Positions 34,059 to 43,561 of a stretch of DNA of 64,000 nt are shown one piece after another. The notes under the pieces are model-generated. The model was not told where the DNA came from. It did not search any database and saw only the letters and a list, made by a program, of their open reading frames with translations. A program made the position numbers and the translations under genes. How positions within the stretch are numbered: the first letter of the stretch is position 1; each line of letters starts with the position of its first letter. The DNA comes from Mesorhizobium norvegicum (lineage in GTDB: Bacteria > Pseudomonadota > Alphaproteobacteria > Rhizobiales > Rhizobiaceae), in the NCBI RefSeq assembly GCF_004919685.1, contig NZ_SMYZ01000041.1, forward strand, positions 124,001 through 188,000. Reading direction: 5' to 3'.

Positions 34059-34106
34059 AGAGCTGTACTAGCATTCCCTTGGGTGGGCCAACAGCGGTCG
34101 AGTTTT

Positions 34107-35279
34107 ATGCTGCATGTCTTGTACCTTGTGCACGACGTTTCCGACCCGGCCGTGCGCCGGCGGATCACGATGCTCAAGGCAGGTGGGGCCCAGGTCACTC
34201 TGGCCGGCTTCCGTCGCACCACGAATCCGATCGCGGATATCGAGGGATTGCGGCCGATCGACCTTGGCGCGACACGAGACGGGCGATTCGGCCAGCGCCT
34301 CGCGGCCGTCGCCAAGGCTGCCCTATCGATCGGCTCGAAGCTTGGCGGTATGCCAAGGCCCGATCTCATCATCGCGCGCAACCTGGAAATGCTGGCGCTC
34401 GCCCGCCGCGCCAGGTCAGCCTTCAGTGCGTCGGTTCCGATCGTTTACGAGTGCCTCGACATTCATCGCCTCGTGCTGCGCAACGATGTCCTGGGCAAGG
34501 CGTTGCGTGCCACCGAGCGCTTTCTGGCCAGGGACGTGAAGCTGCTGGTGACCAGTTCGCCTGCTTTCATCGCCAATTACTTCGAGCCGTTCGGCCAGGT
34601 CGCAGCACCCATCGATCTGGTCGAGAACAAGTATTTCGAGGCCGCGGCGATTTTGCCCGGCGCCCCCGAGGCCGAAGAGAGTCCGGTCGGCCCGCCATGG
34701 CGGATCGGCTGGTTCGGCGCCTTGCGCTGCCGCCGTTCGCTCGAGCTGCTGGCCGATTTCTCCCGCCGCATGGAGGGGCGCTTCGAGATCGTGCTGCGCG
34801 GCCGTCCGGCTTTGTCCGAATTCCCGGATTTCCATGGCTTTGTCGAAGCCGAACCATGGCTGTCGTTTCGCGGGCCCTACCGCAACCCGGAGGACATGGC
34901 GGCGATCTATAACGACGTCCATTTTTCCTGGGCGATCGATTTCTTCGAAGCGGGGCAGAACTCCGAATGGCTTCTGCCCAACCGGCTCTACGAAGGCTGC
35001 CGTTTCGGCGCGGTGCCGATCTCGATGGGCAACACCGAGACCGGGCGGTTCCTCAAACAGCAGGATATCGGCGTGCTGTTGCCGCAGGCCTCCCCCGAGG
35101 CGCTCGAAGCCGCGCTAGGCAAGATGGAGGAGCATCGCTTCGCTAGGCTGAAGGGGCGTGTTCTTGCTCGCAACCCGAGGACCTGGAGCTACGATCGCAG
35201 CGATTGCCGGGCGCTTGTCGAGCGACTGCGCAGCCTGACCGCCTTGCCCGGCTCCTTTGCAGCCGAGGCATTGGCGTAG
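34107..35279 (+). CDS. exoL: Glycosyltransferase, ExoL-like
   Basis: 390 residues with a GT-B-like layout (MLHVLYLVHDVSDPAVRRR at the start; WRIGWFGALRCRRSLELL in the middle; LYEGCRFGAVPISMGNTETG near the end). Size and features fit ExoL, the glucosyltransferase that adds the third sugar of succinoglycan. The ATG at 34107 follows a strong predicted promoter; no clear Shine-Dalgarno is visible. It heads the exoL-exoA-exoM-exoO group. Confidence 0.8.
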   Translation: MLHVLYLVHDVSDPAVRRRITMLKAGGAQVTLAGFRRTTNPIADIEGLRPIDLGATRDGRFGQRLAAVAKAALSIGSKLGGMPRPDLIIARNLEMLALARRARSAFSASVPIVYECLDIHRLVLRNDVLGKALRATERFLARDVKLLVTSSPAFIANYFEPFGQVAAPIDLVENKYFEAAAILPGAPEAEESPVGPPWRIGWFGALRCRRSLELLADFSRRMEGRFEIVLRGRPALSEFPDFHGFVEAEPWLSFRGPYRNPEDMAAIYNDVHFSWAIDFFEAGQNSEWLLPNRLYEGCRFGAVPISMGNTETGRFLKQQDIGVLLPQASPEALEAALGKMEEHRFARLKGRVLARNPRTWSYDRSDCRALVERLRSLTALPGSFAAEALA

Positions 35280-35319
35280 GATGGCCAGAGATGGACAGAG
35301 GCAAGATGGACAGAGGCTG

Positions 35320-36315
35320 ATGACGCAAACCGAAAAACCCTCATCCAGCCTGATCGTTATTCCGTGCCTGAACGAAGCCGCCCATATCGGTGCGCTGCTC
35401 GATCAATTGCGGCCCGCGGCCGCTCGGCTTGGCGCCCGGATCATCGTCGCCGATGGCGGCAGCACCGACGGCACGCTGGCCATCGTCGAGGACATCATTG
35501 CCAAGGATTCGCGGGTTATCCTGCTTCACAACAAGCGGCGCATCCAGAGCGCGGCGATCAATCTCGCCGTCGGCACGTTCGGCGAGGGTGCCGACTATCT
35601 CATCCGCATCGATGCGCATGGCGGCTATCCCGACGACTATTGTGACCGGCTGGTCGAGGAGGCGTTGGCTACCGGAGCCGATTCGGTTGTCGTTTCGATG
35701 CTGACCAGCGGCAGCGGCACCGTGCAGAAGGCGGCCGCCGCGGCGCAGAATTCCAAGCTCGGCACCGGCGGCTCGAAGCACCGGCACCTTTCGGGGGGAG
35801 AGTGGATCGACCACGGCCACCATGCGCTGATGCGGATATCGGCCTTCGGGGCCGTCGGCGGTTATGACGAGACATTCAGCCACAACGAGGACGCCGAGCT
35901 CGATTACCGCCTCCGCAAGGCCGGCTACAAGATCTGGATGAGTGGCAAGACGCAGATGGTCTACTATCCGCGCGCCTCGCTCCGCGGCCTCTATTTCCAG
36001 TATCTCGGCTATGGCCGTGGCCGCGCCAAGAATGTGCTGAAGCACCGCGTCATCCCGAAGGTGAGGCAGATGGTGCCGCTGGCGGTCTTCCCGGTGGTTC
36101 TTCTCGCGGCCTTCTCCTTCGTGCATTGGATTGCGGCGGTGCCATTGTTGCTGTGGGCGTCGGTGTGCCTGGGCTACGGACTGGTGACGGCGCTCCGCCA
36201 GCGCAATGCCGACATCGCGCTTGCCGGCGTCTCGGCGATGGTCATGCATCTTGGCTGGTCGGTCGGCTTCTGGCTGCAGCTTTTGGGCTTTGGCTCGCGG
36301 CGCGGGGTGGCGTGA
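35320..36315 (+). CDS. exoA: Family 2 glycosyltransferase, ExoA-like
   Basis: 331 residues: GT-A domain (LIVIPCLNEAAHIGALL, IVADGGSTDGT, the IRIDAHGGYP metal-motif variant) followed by C-terminal membrane helices after about residue 245. ExoA of S. meliloti has the same length and topology and adds the second sugar to the lipid carrier. The ATG at 35320 fits the family start, with AGAGG close by. It lies 40 bp after exoL, and its stop overlaps the next start. Confidence 0.87.
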   Translation: MTQTEKPSSSLIVIPCLNEAAHIGALLDQLRPAAARLGARIIVADGGSTDGTLAIVEDIIAKDSRVILLHNKRRIQSAAINLAVGTFGEGADYLIRIDAHGGYPDDYCDRLVEEALATGADSVVVSMLTSGSGTVQKAAAAAQNSKLGTGGSKHRHLSGGEWIDHGHHALMRISAFGAVGGYDETFSHNEDAELDYRLRKAGYKIWMSGKTQMVYYPRASLRGLYFQYLGYGRGRAKNVLKHRVIPKVRQMVPLAVFPVVLLAAFSFVHWIAAVPLLLWASVCLGYGLVTALRQRNADIALAGVSAMVMHLGWSVGFWLQLLGFGSRRGVA

Positions 36316-37265
36316 TGGCGGTGTCGGCCAGGAACCTCAGCATCGACATCGGCGTCTGCACGTTCCGCCGGCCGGAACTGGCCGACACGCTGCGCTCGCT
36401 CGACGCCATGGAGATGCCGGCGGGATTCGATATCCGCATCATCGTCGCCGACAATGACGACACGCCGACCGCAAGCGACCTGGTGACGGCGCTGTCGCAG
36501 GAATTGACGGTGCCGATCCACTATCAGCATGCCCCGGCGCGCAACATCTCGATCGCCCGCAACGCCTGCCTCGACGCCAGCACCGCGGATTTCGTCGCCT
36601 TCATCGACGACGACGAGACGGCAAGACCGTCATGGCTCGCCGAGCTGGTCGCGATGGCTGGAGCCAGCGGTGCCGCCGCCGTGCTCGGCCCGGTCAGGGC
36701 GCGCTATCGCCCGGATGCGCCGGACTGGATGCGGCGTGGCGATTTCCATTCGACCTTGCCCGTCTGGGTGCGCGGTGAGATCCAGACCGGCTACACCTGC
36801 AACGTTCTGTTGCGGATGGGATCGGACAGCCTGCGCGGCCGCCGCTTCAGCCTGGCGCGCGGCCAGACCGGCGGCGAGGACACCGAATTCTTCGACCAGA
36901 TGCACAAGGCCGGCGGTCGCATCGCCTTTTCACCCGAGGCCTGGGTCGACGAGGTGGTGCCCCGCTCAAGGGCGGCATTCGACTGGCTCGGCCGCCGCCG
37001 CTTCCGTGTCGGCCAGACGCATGGCCATCTTCTGGGCAGTAGGGCCCGCGGTATCGGCCTGGTCAAGCAGGTCGGCCTGGCATCGGCCAAGGCGCTCTAT
37101 TGCTTCGCCTCGGCACTTCCGGTCGTCGTCAGTCCGGTTCGCAGGAACCGCAGCGTGCTGCGCGGCATCATGCATGTCGGCGTCGTCAGCGGCCTCGTCG
37201 GCATCCGCGAAATCCGCCTCTACGGCCAGCCTTCCCCACAGGAAGGAGGCAAGCGTGCAGCCTGA
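36315..37265 (+). CDS. exoM: Family 2 glycosyltransferase, ExoM-like
   Basis: 316 residues: SIDIGVCTFRRPELADTLRSL, APARNISIARNACLD and the metal site FIDDDETARP, all as in ExoM, which adds the fourth sugar of succinoglycan. The ATG shares one base with the exoA stop (TGATG). The 3' end overlaps the start of the next gene by 11 bp, so exoA, exoM and exoO are translated in a chain. Confidence 0.85.
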   Translation: MAVSARNLSIDIGVCTFRRPELADTLRSLDAMEMPAGFDIRIIVADNDDTPTASDLVTALSQELTVPIHYQHAPARNISIARNACLDASTADFVAFIDDDETARPSWLAELVAMAGASGAAAVLGPVRARYRPDAPDWMRRGDFHSTLPVWVRGEIQTGYTCNVLLRMGSDSLRGRRFSLARGQTGGEDTEFFDQMHKAGGRIAFSPEAWVDEVVPRSRAAFDWLGRRRFRVGQTHGHLLGSRARGIGLVKQVGLASAKALYCFASALPVVVSPVRRNRSVLRGIMHVGVVSGLVGIREIRLYGQPSPQEGGKRAA

Positions 37266-38241
37266 CGTCTCCTTTGTCCCCGATGTTTCCTTTGTGCCCG
37301 ATGTTTCCTTCGTGATTGCCGCCTACAACGCCGAGGCGACCCTCGACCGGGCAATCGCCAGCGCCATCGCCCAGAAAGGTGTCAGCGTCGAAATCATTGT
37401 CGTCGACGACAAGTCGCGCGATGCGACGCTGGACGTGGCGCGGGCCTATCCCAGGGGTATCGTCCGCGTCGTCGCCCTGGCCAGCAATCGCGGCCCCGGC
37501 GGCGCCAGGAATGCCGGCCTCGACGCCGCCCGCGGCAGATGGATCGCGGTTCTCGATTCCGACGACGCGGTCTTTCCCGATCGGCTCGCTACGATGATCG
37601 CGCGTGCCGAAACGGCCGGTGCCCAGATCGCCATCGACAATCTGCAGGTCATCCGCGAGGACGGTGTCGTTGAGGACGCGATGTTCCCGCGGCACTATCT
37701 GGAAGGCTTGCGCGAAATTTCGCTGGCCACCTACATCGCCGGCAACGTCGTCTTCGAATCGAAGTTCAACCTCGGCTATCTCAAGCCGATTTTTCAGCGC
37801 GAGTTCCTGAACGAGAACCGGCTTCGCTATGATGAGAAACTGAGGATCGGCGAAGACTATATCCTGTTTGCCGAAGCCCTGGCCAAGGGCGGCAAATGCG
37901 TGGTCGAGCCTGATATCGGCTATGCCTATCATATCCGCAGCGGCTCCATCTCGCGCGTGCTCGAGCTTCATCACGTCGAAGCGATGCGCCAGGCAGATGC
38001 CGTGTTCGCTCAAACCCATCAGATGGATGAGGCCGCGCAAGCGGCGTTCGCCCGGCGCAGCCGCAGCCTGCGCAAGGCCGCCTCGTTCCTGTCGATGGTT
38101 CAGCACATCAAGGCGCGGTCCCCGCTCAAGGCGATCCGGACAGCGCTCAGCGACCCGGCGGCGGTCAGGCATATGGGCATGCCGATCGCCGTGCGGTTGC
38201 GAAGAATGGCGGCACAGTTTGCCGTTGGGGTGGGGAGGTGA
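37255..38241 (+). CDS. exoO: Family 2 glycosyltransferase, ExoO-like
   Basis: 328 residues of the GT-A type: FVIAAYNAEATLDRAI, VVDDKSRDAT, VLDSDDAVFP and LRIGEDYILFAEAL. It starts at GTG 37255, five bases after a perfect GGAAGGAGG. The first 20 residues contain three copies of the unit PDVSFV encoded by an 18-bp tandem repeat; only one copy would be needed for the fold, so this is a local expansion. ExoO adds the fifth sugar in succinoglycan. ExoU is the alternative identity. Confidence 0.8.
   Translation: MQPDVSFVPDVSFVPDVSFVIAAYNAEATLDRAIASAIAQKGVSVEIIVVDDKSRDATLDVARAYPRGIVRVVALASNRGPGGARNAGLDAARGRWIAVLDSDDAVFPDRLATMIARAETAGAQIAIDNLQVIREDGVVEDAMFPRHYLEGLREISLATYIAGNVVFESKFNLGYLKPIFQREFLNENRLRYDEKLRIGEDYILFAEALAKGGKCVVEPDIGYAYHIRSGSISRVLELHHVEAMRQADAVFAQTHQMDEAAQAAFARRSRSLRKAASFLSMVQHIKARSPLKAIRTALSDPAAVRHMGMPIAVRLRRMAAQFAVGVGR
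37261..37314 (+). repeat. Three 18-bp tandem copies inside the exoO-like start
   Basis: Units 37261-37278, 37279-37296 and 37297-37314 differ by only a few bases and each encodes Pro-Asp-Val-Ser-Phe-Val. Because 18 is a multiple of three, copy-number changes keep the frame. Confidence 0.9.
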
Positions 38242-38315
38242 AGATGCAGGCACATGGAGGGATTTTTCGTGGCCTGTGAATGGACTGAAGTCGATCTCCT
38301 CAGAAGGAATTTGCG

Positions 38316-39212
38316 ATGAAGAAAATCAGGAAGGCCGTGATACCGGTGGCGGGGCTTGGAACACGGTTCCTGCCGGCGACCAAGTCGATGCCGAAGGAAA
38401 TGCTTCCCGTGGTCGACAGGCCTGTCGTGCAATATGCGGTGGACGAGGCCTTCGAGGCCGGCATCGAGCACATCGTGTTCGTGACCGGTCGCAACAAGGC
38501 GGTGATCGAGGACTATTTCGACCTGCATCCGGAATTGATCGGCACCCTGGAGCAAACCGGCAAGAAGACCCAGTTGGAGGCGCTCGAAAGCATGCTGCCT
38601 GTGGCTGGCGCCACCAGCTTCATCCGCCAGCAATCGCCGCAAGGCCTCGGCCACGCCGTCTGGTGCGCGCGCGAGGTTATCGGCAACGAGCCCTTCGCCT
38701 TGCTGCTGCCGGACATGGTGTCCTTCGGCGGGCGCGGATGCCTCGCAGAAACCGTCGACCTTTATGAGCGTACTGGCGGCAATGTGATCGCCGTCGAGCG
38801 TTGTGAACCGAGCGAGACCAACAAATACGGCATCGTTGGCCGTGGCGCCGATATCGGCGGCGGTTTCGAGGTGACGGCCATGGTTGAAAAGCCGGCGCCG
38901 GCCAACGCGCCGTCGAACTTCTACATCAACGGCCGCTACATCCTGCAGCCCGAGATCTTCGCGCTTCTGGGCAATCAGCAGCGCGGCGCCGGCAACGAGA
39001 TCCAGCTGACGGACGCCATGGTCCGTCTGTCGAAGGAGCAGCCGTTCTTCGCCCAGCCTTTCAAGGGTCGCATGTTCGACTGCGGTTCCAAGGAAGGGTT
39101 CATCCAGGCCAACATCGCCTTCGCGCTGGCGCGCGACGACATGAAGGGTCCGGTTTTGGAGATGCTTCAGGAGTTCGTCCGGTCGCATGAACGCCAGGAA
39201 GAAGCCGCATAA
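38316..39212 (+). CDS. exoN: UTP-glucose-1-phosphate uridylyltransferase (ExoN/GalU)
   Basis: 298 residues: the nucleotide-binding IPVAGLGTRFLPATKSMPKEMLPVVDRP and the downstream FYINGRYILQPEIFALL and FDCGSKEGF. It makes UDP-glucose, the donor for the ExoA/L/M/O-type enzymes and the substrate of the UDP-glucose dehydrogenase at 26832. AAGGA sits seven bases before the ATG. Length equals that of S. meliloti ExoN. A housekeeping GalU elsewhere in the genome is likely. Confidence 0.92.
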   Translation: MKKIRKAVIPVAGLGTRFLPATKSMPKEMLPVVDRPVVQYAVDEAFEAGIEHIVFVTGRNKAVIEDYFDLHPELIGTLEQTGKKTQLEALESMLPVAGATSFIRQQSPQGLGHAVWCAREVIGNEPFALLLPDMVSFGGRGCLAETVDLYERTGGNVIAVERCEPSETNKYGIVGRGADIGGGFEVTAMVEKPAPANAPSNFYINGRYILQPEIFALLGNQQRGAGNEIQLTDAMVRLSKEQPFFAQPFKGRMFDCGSKEGFIQANIAFALARDDMKGPVLEMLQEFVRSHERQEEAA

Positions 39213-39336
39213 TGCCCATCTTTCGGGAGCATTGTCGGATGGCTGGCGAAGAGGGGCCGGCAGGCCCTCGCCGTCTGGCACGGCGCTTGCCTCGCTTCTG
39301 GCGATGCTCCCGATCTTCGAGGCGTCTGCAAGCCAA

Positions 39337-39434
39337 AGCATGATCCCGGAGAGTGGGTCCCGGTTTCCGGAAAAGATCATGCTCAAACAGTGAGATAGAG
39401 CCCATTGCGATCAATCGGAATGGGACCGGCTCTA
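39337..39434. repeat. Rhizobial intergenic palindromic element upstream of exoP
   Basis: AGCATGATC (39337-39345) pairs with GATCATGCT (39375-39383), enclosing a CCGGA/TCCGG inner pair; a second inverted repeat TAGAGCCCATT...AATGGG...GGCTCTA follows (39396-39434). The first element is of a kind scattered through Mesorhizobium intergenic regions. It fills most of the gap before exoP. Confidence 0.7.
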
Positions 39435-39448
39435 GAATTGGACCGAAG

Positions 39449-41836
39449 ATGAATTATGCCAACTTTCCTCTCGACAAGAGGATGCCATTGCCGAATTCGG
39501 ACGCAGGAGACGGTGAAGACTTCATCGATATCGAGCGGCTGCTTGGCATGGCCGCACGGCAAGCCAAGGTGGTTGCGGTGTGTGCTGTCATCGGTGTCTT
39601 TCTGGGTCTGCTCTATTTGCAGACAACGCCGCCCAAATATCAGTCGGTCGCGAGCGTGCTGATCGACGAAGGCTTGAACAAGATTGTCGATGATATCTCG
39701 GCGGCGTCGACAACCATGCAGACCGATTCCGCCATCCTGAGCCAGATCGAGATCCTGACCTCGACGCGGCTTGCCGCCGTGGTCGTCGACAAGCTGAAGC
39801 TCGACCAGAACGATGCCTTCATGAATCCGCCCGTATCGGCTCTGGCGAAGGGGGTAGGCCTGGTCCGGAGCGTGATCCAGTATGTCCGCCCCAGCCCTTC
39901 CATGCCGGGCGGTGCTGACTTCAGCAAGCTCGACCCGGCCGCTCGCGACGCGCTGATCGCCACGTCGCGTCGCGACTATGCGATCCTCAAGCTGCAGAAC
40001 GAGATCCAGGCGGAGCGCATCGGCCGAAGCTACGTCATCGCGCTCGGCTACCAGGCCACGGATCCGGCCCTGGCAAACGCCATCACCAAGGCCTATGCCG
40101 ATGCCTATCTTGCCGATCAGCTCGATGCCAGCTTCGACGCCACCGAGCGGGCTGCGGTCTGGCTGCAGGGCCGGTTGACCGAATTGCGCCAGAGCTCGCA
40201 GGTAGCTTCGCTCGCGGTCGAGAAATTCAGGGCCGAGCACGGGCTCGCCGCCAACAGCGACGGCCAGCTGATGAGCGACAAGCAGCTTTCGGATCTCAAC
40301 GCCCAGCTCATCGTGGCGCAGGCGGATACCGCGCGCGCCAGCGCCCGCTACCAGCAGTACAAGGCGATTGTCGACAGCGGCTCGGACAATGCCTTCAAGG
40401 ATGCCGCCATATCGAGCGACCAGCCGAGCAGCTCGGTCATCGCGGCGCTCAAGACCCGCTATCTCACGGTGGCCAAGCGGCTGCAGGACGTCGAGGCGAA
40501 TTTCGGCCCCGAGCATCCGCAGGCGGTGGCGCTTGCCAAGGAGAAGGCCGACATATCGACGCAGATTTTCGGCGAACTGAAGCAGCTGACCGAAAGCTAT
40601 CGCAACGAATATGAGGTGGCGCTGGCGCGCGAGACCGCGCTCAGGGCCAATGTAGCGGCCGCACAGGGCAAAAGCTCCGTCGACAACCAGACGCAAGTCA
40701 AGCTGCGCGAACTCGATCAGCAGGCGACGGCGCTCACCACGCTCTATCAGACATTCCTCGGCCGCTATGAGGAAGCCGCGCAGCAGCAATCCTTCCCGGT
40801 CGGCAAGATCCGCATCATCTCGGACGCTTCGATGCCGATGGCCGCGTCAAGCCCGCGCACGATCGTCGTGCTTGGACTTTCGCTGGTTCTTGGCATGCTG
40901 ATGGGCGCCGGTTTCGGCGGCCTCAACGAGTTCAACGAACGGTTCTTCAGGACCGGCGAGGATGTGCGCGACCGCGTCGGCCTGAAATTCCTCGGCTATC
41001 TGCCGGCGATCGGCGGCAAGCTCGGCAAGGAAGAAAAGCCGGGCGAGACCCAGGTGGATGCCAAGACCGCCAAATCGCTGTCGGCCGCGGAAAAACGGGC
41101 GCGCATGCGGGTCAGCATCGATTCGCCCGCCTCGATGTTCTCCGAAACGCTGCGCAGCGCCAAGATCGCCTTCGACGTCGTCCTGGAAGGGCAAGGCAGC
41201 CGCGTCATCGGCGTCATCTCGGTGCTTCCCGGCGAGGGCAAGTCGACGGTCGCGGCAAATCTCGCCGGCTTGCTTGCCGCCAACGGCGCCAAGACGCTGC
41301 TGATCGACGGTGACCTGCGCAATCCCGGCCTCAGCCGCGGCCTTGGCATGGAAGCCGAGCAAGGCTTGATGGAAGCGGTGGTCAACGGCCAGACCTGGCA
41401 GTCCGTCGGCAAGATCGACCGGCAGACGAAGCTGGCGATCATCCCGGCGGTGCTGCGCGGGCACTTCTCGCATACCAGCGAACTTCTCTCCTCGGCCGGC
41501 ATGCGGCGCTTCATAGAGAACGCCAAGGAGACGTTCGAATACATCGTCGTCGACCTGCCGCCGCTCGGACCGGTGGTCGACGCCAAGGCCTTCGCGCCGC
41601 TGGTCGACGGTTTTGTGCTCGTCACCGAATGGGGACGCACGCCGCGCGCGATGGTCAGGTCGATGCTGGAATCCGAACCTTATGTCGCCAACAAGATCGT
41701 CGGGGCGGTGCTGAACAAGGTCGACCTGAAGAAGCTGGCCAAATACGGATCGTTAGGCGGCTCGGAAAAGTTCTTCGACAAGTACTCGAGCTACTATCTG
41801 GAAAAGTCGGAAGTGCGCGGCAAGGCTCCGGTCTGA
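39449..41836 (+). CDS. exoP: Polysaccharide co-polymerase/tyrosine autokinase, ExoP-like
   Basis: 795 residues. A Wzz-type chain-length domain lies between two membrane helices (about 35-55 and 470-490), with coiled coils between. A cytoplasmic bacterial tyrosine kinase follows: Walker A SVLPGEGKST near residue 595, the LLIDGDLRNPG motif and VVDLPPLGPVVDA. The C-terminus has a tyrosine cluster (YSSYYLE) for autophosphorylation. ExoP sets succinoglycan chain length together with ExoQ and ExoT. The ATG at 39449 gives the expected N-terminus; the ribosome site is weak. Confidence 0.92.
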   Translation: MNYANFPLDKRMPLPNSDAGDGEDFIDIERLLGMAARQAKVVAVCAVIGVFLGLLYLQTTPPKYQSVASVLIDEGLNKIVDDISAASTTMQTDSAILSQIEILTSTRLAAVVVDKLKLDQNDAFMNPPVSALAKGVGLVRSVIQYVRPSPSMPGGADFSKLDPAARDALIATSRRDYAILKLQNEIQAERIGRSYVIALGYQATDPALANAITKAYADAYLADQLDASFDATERAAVWLQGRLTELRQSSQVASLAVEKFRAEHGLAANSDGQLMSDKQLSDLNAQLIVAQADTARASARYQQYKAIVDSGSDNAFKDAAISSDQPSSSVIAALKTRYLTVAKRLQDVEANFGPEHPQAVALAKEKADISTQIFGELKQLTESYRNEYEVALARETALRANVAAAQGKSSVDNQTQVKLRELDQQATALTTLYQTFLGRYEEAAQQQSFPVGKIRIISDASMPMAASSPRTIVVLGLSLVLGMLMGAGFGGLNEFNERFFRTGEDVRDRVGLKFLGYLPAIGGKLGKEEKPGETQVDAKTAKSLSAAEKRARMRVSIDSPASMFSETLRSAKIAFDVVLEGQGSRVIGVISVLPGEGKSTVAANLAGLLAANGAKTLLIDGDLRNPGLSRGLGMEAEQGLMEAVVNGQTWQSVGKIDRQTKLAIIPAVLRGHFSHTSELLSSAGMRRFIENAKETFEYIVVDLPPLGPVVDAKAFAPLVDGFVLVTEWGRTPRAMVRSMLESEPYVANKIVGAVLNKVDLKKLAKYGSLGGSEKFFDKYSSYYLEKSEVRGKAPV

Positions 41837-41938
41837 TATCGGCCGTTGCCCAAGCAGGTCCTTTCGAAAACGCATCGCGTTGAGACGGAGTCGACCGCTC
41901 TGGATGAACGGTGGTGTCGAGCCGGTCTCGGTGGTCGA

Positions 41939-42259
41939 TCAGTTTGAAATCTGGCCGGGTTTCGCTGCCAGCGTGATCGGGTCGGTTTCGATGAGCCGAA
42001 GTGACCGCACCATATGCGCCGTTTGCGTCTTGTATTTGAGAAAATGCGGCGTGGTCAGATGGGCTTCGTAGGCCGCCTGATCAGCGTAGCATTCGATCAC
42101 GCGCACCTTTTCAGGCGCGCCTTTTTCCGACACGGCATGAAGGAAAAGCACGCCCGGCTCGATTCGCACGGAGGCCTCGATCTCTTCGGCAAGCAGGGTT
42201 TTATAGCTGTCGATCCGGTCAGGATCGATTTCCAGTTCCGCCATCCTGACAATCAGCAT
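41939..42259 (-). CDS. Antibiotic-biosynthesis-monooxygenase (ABM) domain protein
   Basis: 106 residues of the ferredoxin-like ABM fold: an N-terminal strand, EEIEASVRIEPGVLFLHAVSE, then YADQAAYEAHLTTPHFLKYK. Such small dimeric proteins act on quinols or remain uncharacterised. GAGG lies seven bases before the ATG at 42259. No obvious functional tie to the EPS genes. Confidence 0.8.
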   Translation of the reverse strand: MLIVRMAELEIDPDRIDSYKTLLAEEIEASVRIEPGVLFLHAVSEKGAPEKVRVIECYADQAAYEAHLTTPHFLKYKTQTAHMVRSLRLIETDPITLAAKPGQISN

Positions 42260-42435
42260 CAATCGGCCTCTTGCATTTTGTACCGGCCGCGAACCATCGG
42301 CGTCTTTTCCGGCTGAATTTCAAAACTACCCACGATCCGGGCCTCGGAATCCTGCGGCTGGACAGTACGGCTCCTGCGCAAACCGGGCACCGAAGTGCCC
42401 ACTGATTAACCCCATTTGGTCAACAAGGTCGGCGG

Positions 42436-43518
42436 CTACGCGGCCTTGAGCCGATAGCGGAAAACGGTGTGGTCGAGCAGCAGCCGGATGCGTGGTTCGG
42501 CCTCGGTCGCCACCAGCCAGCTTGCGGCGATCATTGTCGCGCCGACGACCACCATCGAGACGAGATGCGGCAGTCCGGCGCGGACCAGGACGCCGAGCAG
42601 GGCGGCGCCGACGACGTCGTGGAGCAGGTAGAGCGGATAGGTCATCAGTCCGATCCGCCGCCAGCCGCTCCAGGACAGGTCGAGCCGCAGCGACCATGCC
42701 ATCAGCGCGATGGCGGCGAGGAAGATGAGGATCGGCGGCGCGAACGGCATCTCTCGCCCCACCTTCAGGATGTGAACGTCGACCGAACTGGCGATCTGCA
42801 GCACGCCGCCGCCCAGGAACAGAGCACAGAAGGCAAGGCGAGCGGCCGTCACCGCCTTGAAGCGCATCAGCCACAGCATGACGCCGGTCGCGAAGAAAAC
42901 GCCGTGATGCACCAGAAGCAGGTCGAGCGTGCGTGTTTCGGCAAGGTCGGCCCAGTCGAGCGGATAGTACAGGCACCAGAACAGCGTGCTGACCAGGCCG
43001 ATGGCGATAGCCACCATTTCCATCTGATGGAAGCGGCCAAGCCTGAGCAGGACCCAGACGATGGCATAGAAGGCGATCTCGATGCCGAGCGTCCAGTAGA
43101 CGCTGTCCACCCAAGGCGCGTAGGGGGCGAACAGGCCGGTGCGGACGAGCCGGATAACGGCATCCGTCGGCCAGCTGAGGCCGACAAGCAGCAGCACCAT
43201 CGCCGTGACCGGTGCGCAGATCCACACCGCCGGCGCCAGCCGTTTCACCCGCGCCTCGAAAAACCGCAGCGGCGTCGATGTCTCGGCGCTGAAGGCGATG
43301 ACGAAGCCGCTGATGACGAAGAAGATCTGGACGCCGACCCAGCCGGATTCGACCCAGGCGCCTATTGCCGGTTGCGGGGGAACGCCACCCGTGGCGCGCG
43401 CCGAAACGCCGTCCGGATACGCCCACACCCAGAAGCCATAGTGGTAAACCATGACCATGACGGCGGCGAGAAACCGCAGGATGTCGACGCCGCCAAATGT
43501 GATCTTCTTTTGAGCCAT
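42436..43518 (-). CDS. Membrane acyltransferase (family 3), ExoZ/ExoH-like
   Basis: 360 residues with about ten membrane helices and the acyltransferase-3 signature: LRFLAAVMVMVYHYGF at the start and VGVQIFFVISGFVIAFSA near residue 80. EPS-linked members (ExoZ acetyl, ExoH succinyl) transfer acyl groups to polymer sugars. The ATG at 43518 lies 30 bp behind a predicted promoter that includes operator site 8, which ties the gene to the EPS regulon. The acyl group cannot be told. Confidence 0.82.
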   Translation of the reverse strand: MAQKKITFGGVDILRFLAAVMVMVYHYGFWVWAYPDGVSARATGGVPPQPAIGAWVESGWVGVQIFFVISGFVIAFSAETSTPLRFFEARVKRLAPAVWICAPVTAMVLLLVGLSWPTDAVIRLVRTGLFAPYAPWVDSVYWTLGIEIAFYAIVWVLLRLGRFHQMEMVAIAIGLVSTLFWCLYYPLDWADLAETRTLDLLLVHHGVFFATGVMLWLMRFKAVTAARLAFCALFLGGGVLQIASSVDVHILKVGREMPFAPPILIFLAAIALMAWSLRLDLSWSGWRRIGLMTYPLYLLHDVVGAALLGVLVRAGLPHLVSMVVVGATMIAASWLVATEAEPRIRLLLDHTVFRYRLKAA

Positions 43519-43561
43519 GCGACCTTGTCGATGGCCCCCCGCGAAAGACTGTAGGGTGCAT

